Origin: Phycisphaerales bacterium
Lineage (GTDB): Bacteria > Planctomycetota > Phycisphaerae > Sedimentisphaerales > Anaerobacaceae
DNA: 45,043 nucleotides
Reading direction: 5' to 3'
Assembly: GCA_011057845.1 (NCBI GenBank)
Contig: DSDB01000407.1
Location: forward strand, 1 to 45,043
Part shown: positions 1 through 7,967 of the stretch, one piece after another
Numbering within the stretch: position 1 is the stretch's first letter
Layout: the number at the start of each line of letters is the position of its first letter
Notes under the pieces: generated by a model
The model's database searches: none
What the model was told of the DNA's origin: nothing
What the model saw: only the letters and a program-made list of their open reading frames with translations
Translations under genes and position numbers: made by a program

Positions 1-527
1 CCACGGATAGCCGGAATCGTGCAATAGGAGCACTTGTGGCTGCATCCTTCACTGATTCGCAGATACGCCCAGTGCCCGCTCGTCGTCAACACCCGCCCGC
101 TGTCGTCGGCGCAGTCCTGCGGGCATGATCCGAGATAACTTCTTTGCTCACAACCACTTAGAACATCAATGGCAATCCGGCCAATCCGGTCGCGTTGAGC
201 CAACCCCACCACGGCGTCAATACCCTCGACTTCCTCAAGCAAGCGCTCGCCCAGACGCTGAGCCAGGCATCCGGCGACGAGCACCCGTTGGACGGGCCCC
301 GTACTCTTGTAGCCGACAACCTCGCGGATCGTCTCGATCGCCTCCTGTCTGGCCGGCTCGATGAAACCGCAGGTGTTGACCACAACAACGTCTGCGCTGG
401 CGAGGTCCGCGCCGATGGTAAAACCGGCCACCGCCAGTTCCGCCAACATCCGCTCGCTGTCTACGGTGTTTTTCGGACAACCCAGCGATATCAGTCCTGC
501 CGTGGGCGTTTTTTGTCGTTTCATCAT
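1..527 (-). CDS. rimO: RimO, ribosomal protein S12 methylthiotransferase (N-terminal part, cut by window edge)
   Basis: Not in the ORF track because it has no stop in the window; found by translating the reverse strand. The protein starts MMKRQKTPTAGLISLGCPKN, and ISLGCPKN is the start of the RimO UPF0004 domain. Further conserved cysteines follow in NTCGF and AGCLAQR, as expected for the auxiliary 4Fe-4S cluster. The radical-SAM motif CSHKCSYC (C-x3-C-x2-C) lies at the very edge. RimO enzymes add a methylthio group to the conserved Asp of ribosomal protein S12 using S-adenosylmethionine; the target gene rpsL is also in this window, with that Asp present. The catalytic barrel and TRAM domain lie outside. 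The start is one of two adjacent ATGs (527 or 524). LGCPKN argues for RimO rather than MiaB. It is divergent from the secretin gene; I see no convincing promoter in the 209-bp gap. Confidence 0.93.
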   Translation of the reverse strand, partial: MMKRQKTPTAGLISLGCPKNTVDSERMLAELAVAGFTIGADLASADVVVVNTCGFIEPARQEAIETIREVVGYKSTGPVQRVLVAGCLAQRLGERLLEEVEGIDAVVGLAQRDRIGRIAIDVLSGCEQRSYLGSCPQDCADDSGRVLTTSGHWAYLRISEGCSHKCSYCTIPAIR

Positions 528-736
528 GCCGCGACAATAGCACCAGTTTGGTCTTTCGTCCATCGGCAGCGTTGCGGTAAAATGAACCCGCTGCCTGAAT
601 TGTGCATATTTTTGGGGGTACGGACGATAAACGGAAATGTGCAATACTCCGCAATCGCGTTTCGTCAGTCCCTGTGTCGCGCGTAACGGCCTCGGGGTGG
701 ATGCGCGCACCTCGCTGTAGTGGCGAACAAAAATCC

Positions 737-3052
737 ATGGTAGTCTGTCAGATTTACTCCAAGTGCACCAGGTTGATTCTGGTGTTGGCGCTGGGGGCCG
801 TTCTGGTCGGGCAAGGGGGCTGCGCAGACTATGTACCGGAGAAAGCGACCGAGTTGCAGGCCCGGAGCATTCTCAATAACCTCAGCCGTATCCAGCCGGT
901 GCCCGATCCCAATATTCCGGTGCCGGATGTCTATAGGACCCCGCCCAGGATCGTCGAGCAGAATGTCGGAGGCACCACAGAGTACAAGTTGTTTTACTTC
1001 TGTAAGTACCATCGCGCCGACCAGCTTCAGGGCATTGTCCATGCACAGTTCGCGTCTACGTTATTCGGCAAGATCGGCCAGGAGACCTCGCACAAAGACT
1101 ACACGGTCACGGCCAATCCCGCGACCAACCAGCTGATCATCCGTTGCCCGACCCGCGAGGATGTCACAGCCGTGCTGGAGTTGCTCCAGAGCGCCGACGT
1201 GCCTCCGATTCAGGTCAGGATCGACTGCCTCATATCGGAGCTGTACGCCGATCTGACGATGGACAAGGAGATCACGCTGCAAATCGAGAACTTCCTCGGC
1301 GAACATATTGCCCTTGGGGGCAAGGTCGAGGGAGGCGAACTGCTCCCGGCGTTTCCGGGCGCGGCCCTGCGGGAGCCGGCCCGCGCAAAGTTCGGCCTCA
1401 AGGTGGGGTTCGGCCACCAGATCGGCATCGCCGGCCACGAGTTCCGCGCTCTTGTAGACCTTTTGATCTCCCGCGGCTACCTCAAGATCCTTATGAACCC
1501 CACGTTGGAGGTGGTCAACGGCCAGCAGGCCCGCATCGAAACGAAAGAGCACGTGCCATTGCAGCAGATATCCATTCGCGGGGCGCTCGATAGCTTCCTT
1601 GAGACGCGCACCGAATACTATGACGTGATCGACTCACTGCAGATTACACCGCACGTCTTCGCCGACGGTTATATCGGACTGGAGACGAACGCCAAAATCA
1701 GTGCCAAACTGACGCCCGAAGGCATCGTTCAGATTCCCATCGTCACCGAGCGGACCATCAGCAACAAAGAGAACCGAATCCGCCACGGCGAGAGCCTGAT
1801 TATCGGAGGGATCCGCAAGAGCGAGAAACGCGACGTCATCCGGGGGGTGCCGGTGTTCAAGGACATACCCGTGATCGGCGGTCTCTTCAGCGGGCGCGAC
1901 TTCGAGGAGCGGGCCAAGGAGATTATTTTCATCCTGACGCCGACCATCTCCACGGGTGGCATCCCAAACAGGGAGATGGTCGAACAGATACGGCAGATGC
2001 ATGAGCCGCCTATCCCTTATGAAGAACTCCATCAGGTGATCCTGGATCCCTTCGGCTTCGACACGCAGGAACGCGAGCGTCAGCGTCAACTGCTTGAAGC
2101 AGAGGAGGCCCGGATGCAGGCCGACGCGGAAAAGGCCCGAGCACGTATGGAGGTCCGCCGGGCCACGGAACAGGCCGACACCGCACGCCGCCGGGCCGTT
2201 GAGGCCCAGGCCGAACTCGAACGGCTGAGACTGGAAGCCGAGCGTACCCGCCTTGAGGCGGAGAAGATCAAGGCCGAGGCCGATAAGCTCGCCGCCGAAG
2301 CCGCCAAAGCCCAAGCCGAAGCCGACAAGGCCGCCACCGACACGAGCCAACCGCCACAGGACATGCAGGATGCCGTTGCTCCCGACAAACCGGCGGACAC
2401 CATGCCCAGCGATACCGAGGAAGCCCCACGGCCACCGGCCTCCGACAGACCGGCTGAGACGTCCGGGCCTGCCCGGAAGCCCATGGATTCGGCCCAGAGT
2501 CCGCCGCAACCTCCGACCGGCAAGGCAAGAACCGCTGACCGTCCGTATCCACTGACCGAACCGAATGAGCCTACGGAACATCCGAAACCCCTGTCGATCG
2601 TGGCTGACTCACCGGCCGAGTCGGTCGCTCGGCTGTCCCAGCCGACCGAGAACCCGGGAATCAAATCCAGCGAAAACAAGATAGCAGTGGCCCCCGCCAC
2701 TACGGATGCCCCTATCCTGCTGACAAAACCGTCTGGGGCAGGACAGGCGGGCGGCAACGCCGTGCTCGATGTGGCAGGCGGCCTTGCTGCAATGCCCAAG
2801 TCTTTTGACACACCCGGTCGACTGGCCCCCCTCCCCCCGCCCGCGCCCGAGCCAGCGTCTTTTCTGTTGGTTCCCGGTGGCGTAACATGGTATAATTGGG
2901 TATTTGGTCCGCTTGAAGAAGCAGAGGCGACCGCCTTATCGACCAGCGGCCCGCGACGAATTAACTCCGGCACAGACGCCGACAATATGCAGAGACCCCA
3001 GGAACCCGCACCGGTACTGGAACCGGTGATGCAGAGATTCACAGACCTGTAA
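737..3052 (+). CDS. Secretin-family outer-membrane protein with long coiled-coil, Pro-rich tail
   Basis: 771 aa from the chosen ATG. The ORF track starts 45 codons earlier, but this ATG directly precedes a signal-like segment (basic start, LILVLALGAVLVGQGGC), possibly a lipoprotein signal with a poor lipobox. Around residues 120-160 is a Secretin_N-like segment (ANPATNQLIIRCPTREDV). From about 155 to 405 is the secretin domain, ending in the signature VPVFKDIPVIGGLF and a KEIIFILTPTI strand. Secretins form multimeric outer-membrane channels in type II/IV pilus systems. Unusually, some 365 residues follow: about 445-535 is a highly charged Glu/Ala/Lys/Arg coiled coil resembling TolA, and the rest is Pro/Ala/Thr-rich. 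The usual two to three N domains are reduced to about one. No other secretion genes are adjacent, so the substrate and partners are unknown. No clear Shine-Dalgarno sequence. Confidence 0.82.
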   Translation: MVVCQIYSKCTRLILVLALGAVLVGQGGCADYVPEKATELQARSILNNLSRIQPVPDPNIPVPDVYRTPPRIVEQNVGGTTEYKLFYFCKYHRADQLQGIVHAQFASTLFGKIGQETSHKDYTVTANPATNQLIIRCPTREDVTAVLELLQSADVPPIQVRIDCLISELYADLTMDKEITLQIENFLGEHIALGGKVEGGELLPAFPGAALREPARAKFGLKVGFGHQIGIAGHEFRALVDLLISRGYLKILMNPTLEVVNGQQARIETKEHVPLQQISIRGALDSFLETRTEYYDVIDSLQITPHVFADGYIGLETNAKISAKLTPEGIVQIPIVTERTISNKENRIRHGESLIIGGIRKSEKRDVIRGVPVFKDIPVIGGLFSGRDFEERAKEIIFILTPTISTGGIPNREMVEQIRQMHEPPIPYEELHQVILDPFGFDTQERERQRQLLEAEEARMQADAEKARARMEVRRATEQADTARRRAVEAQAELERLRLEAERTRLEAEKIKAEADKLAAEAAKAQAEADKAATDTSQPPQDMQDAVAPDKPADTMPSDTEEAPRPPASDRPAETSGPARKPMDSAQSPPQPPTGKARTADRPYPLTEPNEPTEHPKPLSIVADSPAESVARLSQPTENPGIKSSENKIAVAPATTDAPILLTKPSGAGQAGGNAVLDVAGGLAAMPKSFDTPGRLAPLPPPAPEPASFLLVPGGVTWYNWVFGPLEEAEATALSTSGPRRINSGTDADNMQRPQEPAPVLEPVMQRFTDL

Positions 3053-3144
3053 CCGCTCGCACCGCGGCCTACACCTCTGAAGGACGCTCCGCTTGACGCG
3101 GCCGATGCGCACGAGCAAGAACTCCTTAAGGAGGGCCGAGAAAA

Positions 3145-3627
3145 GTGGACCAGGACAATTTCAACAAAGCGCCGCATCCGCCCACAAACCCGCCTCACCC
3201 GCTTCCGGACGATCCCGAAGCCCCTATTCCATTTGATCTCGACGAACCTGCCGCCCCGCCCGCTCCAGCGAAACCCGCGTCCGTCTCGCATGCGCCGCTG
3301 AGTATGGGCAATGCGCCGGCAACCCAACCAACGCCTCCCGGCGCCGCCCCAAAGTCTGCCGCCGCCAAGCCGGCACCACCCAAGATCGTCGTCAATCAGC
3401 CTATCACGCGGCCCCAGCCCAGGATCGCCCCGTCCACCGATCGGATTACAGGAGTCAAGACCTTCTTTACGAAACTTCATCCCGGGGCGCTGGATTTTCA
3501 GGATGAGCAGATTATCGACTGGATCAAGGCCCATCCGAACATCCGAATCAAGATGACGAACACCTGCGTCGGCGAGGTCCAGGCCAAGAAGACCGAACCC
3601 AATATCATTATTACCATATGGTACTGA
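3145..3627 (+). CDS. Small Pro-rich protein with ordered C-terminal domain, function unknown
   Basis: 160 aa, GTG start with a strong Shine-Dalgarno (aaggagg, 10 nt upstream). It lies 92 bp downstream of the secretin gene on the same strand, so co-transcription is likely. Residues 1 to about 100 are almost entirely Pro/Ala/acidic and probably disordered. The last 60 residues look folded: ITGVKTFFTKLHPGALDFQ, then DWIKAHPNIRIKM and a C-terminal EPNIIITIWY. I recall similar C-termini in Phycisphaerae-type genomes without an assigned function, but cannot verify this. There is no signal peptide or membrane segment. The shared Pro-rich character with the secretin tail is suggestive only. No function is claimed. 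Confidence 0.75.
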   Translation: MDQDNFNKAPHPPTNPPHPLPDDPEAPIPFDLDEPAAPPAPAKPASVSHAPLSMGNAPATQPTPPGAAPKSAAAKPAPPKIVVNQPITRPQPRIAPSTDRITGVKTFFTKLHPGALDFQDEQIIDWIKAHPNIRIKMTNTCVGEVQAKKTEPNIIITIWY

Positions 3628-3631
3628 TGCG

Positions 3632-3685
3632 GCTGACACTGTGATGACAACTCACGTTTTGCTACATTCCGGCTACAGTGCCAGC
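3632..3685. repeat. 11-bp inverted repeat between convergent genes
   Basis: gctgacactgt (3632-3642) is matched by acagtgccagc (3675-3685), 10 of 11 positions complementary. On the minus strand the odd position becomes a G-U pair. The 32-nt loop and the lack of a following T-run make it a poor intrinsic terminator for either strand. It sits between the plus-strand Pro-rich gene and the minus-strand initiator tRNA terminator. Confidence 0.5.
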
Positions 3686-3690
3686 GGCGC

Positions 3691-3723
3691 AAAAAAACGG
3701 GGCAGGCATAAGTGCCTGTCCCT
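3691..3723 (-). terminator. Intrinsic terminator of the initiator tRNA gene
   Basis: Read on the minus strand: GGGaCAGGCA, loop CTTA, TGCCTGcCCC, then G and seven T. This is a 9-bp GC-rich stem with one internal A/C mismatch, directly followed by a T-run, about 15 nt past the 3' end of the tRNA. It would end transcription from the tRNA promoter, and from the HIT gene if that reads through. Confidence 0.88.
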
Positions 3724-3738
3724 ACATGACTTACGTAC

Positions 3739-3812
3739 TAGCGGGGGCAGGATTCGAACCTGCGACCTCCGGGTTATGGGCCCGACGAGCTACCAGACTG
3801 CTCTACCCCGCG
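3739..3812 (-). tRNA. Initiator tRNA-fMet (anticodon CAU)
   Basis: 74 nt without an encoded CCA. The cloverleaf folds fully: acceptor GCGGGG/CCCCGC, D arm with A11-U24, anticodon loop with CAT, T arm GGTTCGAATCC. Initiator hallmarks are visible: three consecutive G-C pairs in the anticodon stem (GGG/CCC) and no Watson-Crick pair at 1-72. Here the 1-72 pair is C-U rather than the C-A of E. coli. The discriminator base is A. It delivers formyl-Met to the ribosomal P site and so supplies initiation for the neighbouring translation genes. It appears to be transcribed alone, with a promoter upstream and a terminator downstream. Confidence 0.95.
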
Positions 3813-3870
3813 ATCAATATCAATTTGTCTGAGGACTTCTGGCGACGTATATCACGCCACCCACGCACCG

Positions 3871-3899
3871 ATCATATCACACCACGGGGTGGTCCGCAA
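3871..3899 (-). promoter_or_regulatory. Sigma-70-type promoter for the initiator tRNA
   Basis: On the minus strand TTGCGG, 17-bp spacer, TATGAT. The -10 box matches 5 of 6 consensus bases and the -35 box has the TTG core. Transcription would start near 3864, about 50 nt before the mature tRNA, in the gap after the HIT gene stop. The spacer contains a small ACCAC/GTGGT palindrome. Confidence 0.6.
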
Positions 3900-3916
3900 G
3901 TGTGTATTTGAAAAAA

Positions 3917-4333
3917 CTACAGATTCTCGCGGATCTTTGCCGCAAGGGCCTCGATCCGGCCCTGAGGATACCTATACGCCGGCCAATTCGTGAAAATGCC
4001 ATCGCCGGTGCGGCGGGGAATGATGTGAAAATGCACGTGCTCGACCAGTTGCCCGGCCGATCGGCCGTTGTTGCCCAGAATGTTGTAGCCCTCGGCACCC
4101 ACCGCGGCAACAACGGCACGAGCCACCTTGCCCAGCCGGGCGCAGAAGGCCGCCAAGACATCCTCCGGGCAATCGCCAATCCGGGTATAGTGCTGTTTGG
4201 GAATCAACAAGGTGTGCCCATCGCTGAGCGGGCCGATATCCAAGAACGCCAGGACAACATCATCCTCGTAGACTTTGGCCGTGGGGATGCTGTCGGCCAC
4301 CATCTTACAGAATATGCACTCGTCCTGGCTCAT
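3917..4333 (-). CDS. HIT-family (histidine triad) nucleotide-binding protein
   Basis: 138 aa, the normal length. N-terminal CIFCKMVAD resembles the zinc-binding CxxC of bacterial HinT-like proteins. The catalytic histidine triad is HVHFHIIPR near residues 98-106. These enzymes hydrolyse nucleoside phosphoramidates or transfer nucleotides in the cytosol. It lies 83 bp downstream of rplQ in the same direction with no terminator between, so it is probably the last gene of the ribosomal block. The C-terminal TNWPAYRYPQ is common in HIT proteins of this subgroup. The family is certain; the substrate is not. Confidence 0.92.
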   Translation of the reverse strand: MSQDECIFCKMVADSIPTAKVYEDDVVLAFLDIGPLSDGHTLLIPKQHYTRIGDCPEDVLAAFCARLGKVARAVVAAVGAEGYNILGNNGRSAGQLVEHVHFHIIPRRTGDGIFTNWPAYRYPQGRIEALAAKIRENL

Positions 4334-4416
4334 CCAAGCCCTTATAACTGTTCAACATGCGGTCCAGCCTGACGCCGGCGGCCGGGCTGTCCGTATTCCG
4401 CCCTTGGAGTGCTTGA

Positions 4417-5007
4417 CTACGAATTCTCCGGGGCCGTATCAGCCCCCTGCGCACCGGCGGACCCCGCCGATGCCTCGGTCTCTTTGGCCTGCGACTCAGC
4501 GACCGCTTCAGTCGCCTTTTCTGCCATCTTCGGCTCCGGCGTCGCCGGCTCCGTTCGGGTATGAGGGCGTTGCTTAGCGGTTCTGTGTTTCTTCTTCGGG
4601 GCCTCATCGGCGCCGAGCAGTTGCAGCAGGACGAGCTGGCCGTTGTCGCCGAGACGCCGCTGAGACAGACGGATAATCCGGGTATAACCGCCGGGCCTGT
4701 CGAGGTACCGTGGACCCAGTTCGCTGAACAGCTTACCGACCACGGTGCCTTTACGAACCGGCTTGCCGTCCACGGTCTCGACGATATCACGGTCGCCGAG
4801 CATGGCTATAGCCTGACGGCGGGCCGCCAGAGTGCCCTTCTTGGCCACGGTGATCAGTTTCTCGGCAAAGGGTTTGACCTCCTTGGCCTTCTGAATGGTC
4901 GTCGATATGGTCTCGTGCTCGAACAGCGAAGCGGCCATATTACGCCGCATGGCGAGACGATGCTCGCTTGTTCGGCTCAATTTACGTCCAGCTACTCTAT
5001 GACGCAT
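4417..5007 (-). CDS. rplQ: 50S ribosomal protein L17 with long C-terminal tail
   Basis: The real start is the ATG of [17 protein letters not shown], seven codons inside the ORF-track start, with aagga about 11 nt upstream. Residues 1 to about 120 are a full L17 domain ([20 protein letters not shown]). It binds 23S rRNA domain III near the exit tunnel. L17 is usually about 120 aa; here it is 196 aa. The extra 75 residues are Ala/Glu/Lys/Thr-rich low-complexity sequence. It follows rpoA by 49 bp, as in the classical alpha operon. Confidence 0.95.
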   Translation of the reverse strand: MRHRVAGRKLSRTSEHRLAMRRNMAASLFEHETISTTIQKAKEVKPFAEKLITVAKKGTLAARRQAIAMLGDRDIVETVDGKPVRKGTVVGKLFSELGPRYLDRPGGYTRIIRLSQRRLGDNGQLVLLQLLGADEAPKKKHRTAKQRPHTRTEPATPEPKMAEKATEAVAESQAKETEASAGSAGAQGADTAPENS

Positions 5008-5056
5008 AAGCTCACATTCCTTACCCACTGGGGCGTTGCAACACCGGAGGCGTCCG

Positions 5057-6097
5057 TCAGCCCTGTGCCTCGGCGGCCGGCGCTTCTTTCTTCAAATACT
5101 TCTCAACGTCCTGCATGCCCAGCGAAAGCCCGATATCGGCGAGCTTGCGCTTGACCTCCCGCAGGGATGTCTTGCCGAAACTGCGAATCTTGAGCAGATC
5201 GCCTTCCTCCATGGAGGCGATCTGTCCAACCAACTCGATCTTGGCCGAATCCAGACAATTGCTGGCTCTGACACTCAACTCCAGCTCCTGGATGGGCATG
5301 TTCAGCTTTTGGACGAGTTCCTCATCAAGAGTTTCCTCTTCGGCAGCCTCGGAGAAACGCGAGGCCACCGTTTCATCGCCGAGTTCGGCGTACTGAACAA
5401 ATGGATTCACATGCTTGCGGAGGATCTTGGCGGCCTCGACCAGGGCCATCTCCGGTGAAACCGTTCCGTTGGTCCATATCTCGATGATCAGCTTGTCGTA
5501 GTTGGTCTTCTGGCCTACGCGCGTGTCCTCGGTGGAATAACGGACGCGTGTAACGGGGGAATAGACGGCGTCGAGCAGGATGCGGCCGATTTCCTGATCG
5601 AACCGGTCGCTGTCGGCGATTCGCTCGGAGGCGGGCACATACCCACGGCCACTCTCGACGACCATCTCCATCTCGAACTTCACGTCCTGAGTCAAGGTGG
5701 CCAACACCTGATTCTTGTTGAAAATCTCAATGGCCGGATCGGCGACAATATGTGCGGCAGTGACGGTCCCCGCCTTGCCGACCGAGACCTTCATGGTCTT
5801 GGGGCCCTCGCCGCTGAGGCGGACGATCAGACTCTTCACATTCAGCACAATATCCGTCACATCCTCCATCACGCCCGTGATGGAGCTGAACTCGTGGCTG
5901 ACTCCTGCGATCTTCATGGATGTAACGGCGCTGCCTTCGAGCGAGGAAAGCAACACACGCCTCAGGCTGTTGCCGATCGTTGTGCCGAATCCGCGTTCGA
6001 AAGGCTCGACGCTGAATCGGCCGTAAGTATCGCTCGAAACATTCGCGTCCCGTTCGACACGAGTCGGCAACTCCAAACCTCGCCACGTAACTCGCAT
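5057..6097 (-). CDS. rpoA: DNA-directed RNA polymerase subunit alpha
   Basis: 346 aa from [17 protein letters not shown], with GGAGG 5-6 nt upstream. The ORF-track start ten codons earlier is not needed. The N-terminal domain holds the dimerisation/assembly motif [21 protein letters not shown] linker near residue 240 leads to a C-terminal domain with [14 protein letters not shown], including the Arg used for UP-element DNA contact, and an HhH-like [14 protein letters not shown]. It scaffolds beta and beta-prime assembly and contacts promoter DNA and activators. The last residues ([11 protein letters not shown]) are a short Ala-rich tail. The 153-nt gap to rpsD contains nested inverted repeats. 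Confidence 0.98.
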   Translation of the reverse strand: MRVTWRGLELPTRVERDANVSSDTYGRFSVEPFERGFGTTIGNSLRRVLLSSLEGSAVTSMKIAGVSHEFSSITGVMEDVTDIVLNVKSLIVRLSGEGPKTMKVSVGKAGTVTAAHIVADPAIEIFNKNQVLATLTQDVKFEMEMVVESGRGYVPASERIADSDRFDQEIGRILLDAVYSPVTRVRYSTEDTRVGQKTNYDKLIIEIWTNGTVSPEMALVEAAKILRKHVNPFVQYAELGDETVASRFSEAAEEETLDEELVQKLNMPIQELELSVRASNCLDSAKIELVGQIASMEEGDLLKIRSFGKTSLREVKRKLADIGLSLGMQDVEKYLKKEAPAAEAQG

Positions 6098-6139
6098 ACA
6101 GGCCTCCGATCTAAAAAAGACCAACACTTATTGTCAAAG

Positions 6140-6224
6140 GACGCCGGCAGACTTTCCGAAGCCGACATGCCTCTGATGTTCCACCAATAACCGCGGCGTT
6201 CTGCATTGCCGCCGCGCCGGCGTC
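6140..6224 (-). promoter_or_regulatory. Nested inverted repeats in the rpsD-rpoA gap
   Basis: Two perfect repeats lie in the 153-nt gap. The outer one is gacgccggc (6140-6148) with gccggcgtc (6216-6224). The inner one is cgcggcg (6192-6198) with cgccgcg (6210-6216). They share base 6216. In the transcript this would be a 9-bp closing stem around a 7-bp hairpin, ending about 40 nt before the rpoA start. No T-run follows, so it is more likely an mRNA structural or processing element than a terminator. Its function is inferred only. Confidence 0.5.
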
Positions 6225-6250
6225 AAAAATGATTCCTGCCGGAATTTGCA

Positions 6251-6883
6251 TTACCTCGAGCAGAACTCAACAACCAACTGCTCCTCGACGGGGATCTGAA
6301 CGTCTTCGCGCGACGGCATCGCCACGATGGTGGCCTCGGCCGTCTCCCGGGATAGTTGCAGCCAGTTCTGCACTGTGAAATTCGGATTGCTTTCGAGCTG
6401 CTGCTTGACGAGTTTCAGGCTGCGATCCGACTTCTTAACCGTGATCTTGTCTCCGATGCGGACGGTGAAGTCGGGGATATCGACCTTCCGACCGTTGACA
6501 TAGATATGGCCGTGCGCGATGAGGAGCCTCGCGGCCTTGCGGGACGGCGCGAAATTCAGCTTGTATACGACATTGTCCAGGCGGCGTTCGAGCAGTTGCA
6601 GCAGGGTCTGGCCCGTGTTGCCCTTGCCGCGTTCGGCCTCATGGAAATACCGCATGAACTGCTTTTCCAGCAGGCCGTAATGCCTCTTGACCTTCTGCTT
6701 TTCGCGAAGCCGGACGCCGTAATCGCTCGGGCGGGGCCGTCGCCAGCCATGCATCCCCGGCGCGAGATTCCGCTGGCGTTTCTCGACCTGGCACTTCGCC
6801 GTTTCGCACTTGACGCCCTTGAGGAAGAGCTTCATGCCTTCCCGGCGGCACACTCTACAGGATGGACCCAGATAACGTCCCAT
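6251..6883 (-). CDS. rpsD: 30S ribosomal protein S4 (zinc-binding type)
   Basis: 210 aa, starting MGRYLGPSCRVCRREG with GGAG upstream; the six upstream codons in the ORF track are discarded. The N-terminal cysteines are spaced C-x2-C-x13-C-x4-C, the zinc-binding form. Residues from about 95 are the S4 RNA-binding domain (RRLDNVVYKLNFAPSRKAAR). S4 nucleates 16S rRNA assembly, and in E. coli it represses its own alpha operon. It sits rpsK-rpsD-rpoA as usual. Confidence 0.98.
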   Translation of the reverse strand: MGRYLGPSCRVCRREGMKLFLKGVKCETAKCQVEKRQRNLAPGMHGWRRPRPSDYGVRLREKQKVKRHYGLLEKQFMRYFHEAERGKGNTGQTLLQLLERRLDNVVYKLNFAPSRKAARLLIAHGHIYVNGRKVDIPDFTVRIGDKITVKKSDRSLKLVKQQLESNPNFTVQNWLQLSRETAEATIVAMPSREDVQIPVEEQLVVEFCSR

Positions 6884-6954
6884 GTGTTCACTTGTCTCCA
6901 AAAACCTGCATCGGAACGGATAGGGACCCCGTTCCAGCCGTTTATTCCCATTGC

Positions 6955-7335
6955 CTAGACACGTCTTCGTTTCGGTGGTCTGCAGCCGTTGTGGGGCAGC
7001 GGGGTTACGTCTTCGATAGCCGTAATCCGCAGACCCGCCGACTGCAACGCGGAAATCGCCGACTCCCGTCCGGAGCCGGGACCCTTGACTCGGATTTCAA
7101 CCTCGCGAACCCCGCTGCGCATGGCGGCGCCGGCGCATCGCTGGGCGGCCTGCTGGGCCGCGAACGGGGTGCTCTTTCGCGAACCCTTGAACCCCACGCA
7201 CCCGGCGCTGCTGCGGCAGAGCGTATCGCCGTCCACATCCGTGATGGTAATCAGGGTATTGTTGAACGTGGCCTTGATATGCACGATGGCCCGGGCCACG
7301 TTCTTCTTGATCTTCTTCTTTGTACTCTTCGCCAT
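6955..7335 (-). CDS. rpsK: 30S ribosomal protein S11
   Basis: 126 aa from [19 protein letters not shown], with AGGA a few nucleotides upstream; the nine codons before it in the track are spurious. The S11 core ([34 protein letters not shown]) and the C-terminal [17 protein letters not shown] are intact. The protein sits on the 30S platform near the E site. It lies 60 bp after rpsM. Confidence 0.98.
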   Translation of the reverse strand: MAKSTKKKIKKNVARAIVHIKATFNNTLITITDVDGDTLCRSSAGCVGFKGSRKSTPFAAQQAAQRCAGAAMRSGVREVEIRVKGPGSGRESAISALQSAGLRITAIEDVTPLPHNGCRPPKRRRV

Positions 7336-7395
7336 GATGGGTTCCTGCCAATATGCCGACACCCCGCCGGTGATGTGTCCACACCGGTTGGGGGC

Positions 7396-7779
7396 TTATC
7401 GATTCTCTTTCACGCCCTTCTTGCCGGCGACGGTCTTGCGCGGCCCCTTACGGGTGCGCGCGTTGCTCTGGGTGCACTGCCCCCGAACGGGCAGCCCGCG
7501 TCGATGCCGAATGCCCCGGTAGCAGGCGATATCCCGCAGACGTGCGATGTTCTGCGACATCTGCCGGCGAAGCTGGCCGCCGACGAGATAGCTGCGGTCG
7601 ATAATCTGGGTAATCCGACTCAGCTCATCCTCAGTCAGGGTGCCGGCCTTGGCGACCTTGTCGATCTTGGCCTCCTTGAGGATTTGCTCGGAGGTGAACC
7701 GGCCGATCCCGTGGATATAAGTCAGCGAGATCCAGATCGACTTCTCGTTCGGAATATCAACACCAACGATACGCGGCAT
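7396..7779 (-). CDS. rpsM: 30S ribosomal protein S13
   Basis: 127 aa, start [16 protein letters not shown] with AAGGAG 5 nt upstream. The helix-two-turn-helix region ([17 protein letters not shown]) and the C-terminal [18 protein letters not shown] are intact; the tail contacts P-site tRNA. It follows rpmJ by 28 bp and begins the alpha-type gene order rpsM-rpsK-rpsD-rpoA-rplQ. Confidence 0.98.
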   Translation of the reverse strand: MPRIVGVDIPNEKSIWISLTYIHGIGRFTSEQILKEAKIDKVAKAGTLTEDELSRITQIIDRSYLVGGQLRRQMSQNIARLRDIACYRGIRHRRGLPVRGQCTQSNARTRKGPRKTVAGKKGVKENR

Positions 7780-7807
7780 AGCGTCTCCTTTTCGTCTCTG
7801 GGTCGGT

Positions 7808-7921
7808 TCAGCCCTGACGCTGTTTGTGGCGTGCGTTGGTGCAGATCACCCGCACGACGCCCTTGCGACGAACAATCTTGCAGTTTTCACAGATACGTTT
7901 TACAGAACTTCTGACTTTCAT
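7808..7921 (-). CDS. rpmJ: 50S ribosomal protein L36 (zinc-binding type)
   Basis: 37 aa, too short for the ORF track; found by translating the infA-rpsM gap. It starts [20 protein letters not shown] and ends ARHKQRQG, the exact family length. Zinc ligands are C-x2-C-x12-C-x4-H, so it is the zinc-dependent C+ form. It binds 23S rRNA domain V near the L7/L12 stalk base. The order infA-rpmJ-rpsM is common in bacteria. Confidence 0.97.
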   Translation of the reverse strand: MKVRSSVKRICENCKIVRRKGVVRVICTNARHKQRQG

Positions 7922-7967
7922 CTTATCAGTCCGTCCAATCGGCCGATTTCCGAAAACCTGCCATACG

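Noticed and set aside
2845-2900. PEPASFLLVPGG in the secretin tail as a PEP-CTERM sorting signal
   Set aside because: It is not at the C-terminus and lacks the following membrane helix and Arg cluster.
2086-3639. 517-aa minus ORF opposite the secretin gene
   Set aside because: Ser/Arg/Gly-rich shadow of the Ala/Glu/Pro-rich plus-strand tail, with no homology-like features.
6109-6137. Promoter-like TTGACA-N17-TTAGAT just before rpoA
   Set aside because: The start point would fall at or past the GGAGG ribosome-binding site, removing it from the mRNA; the -10 box is also weak.
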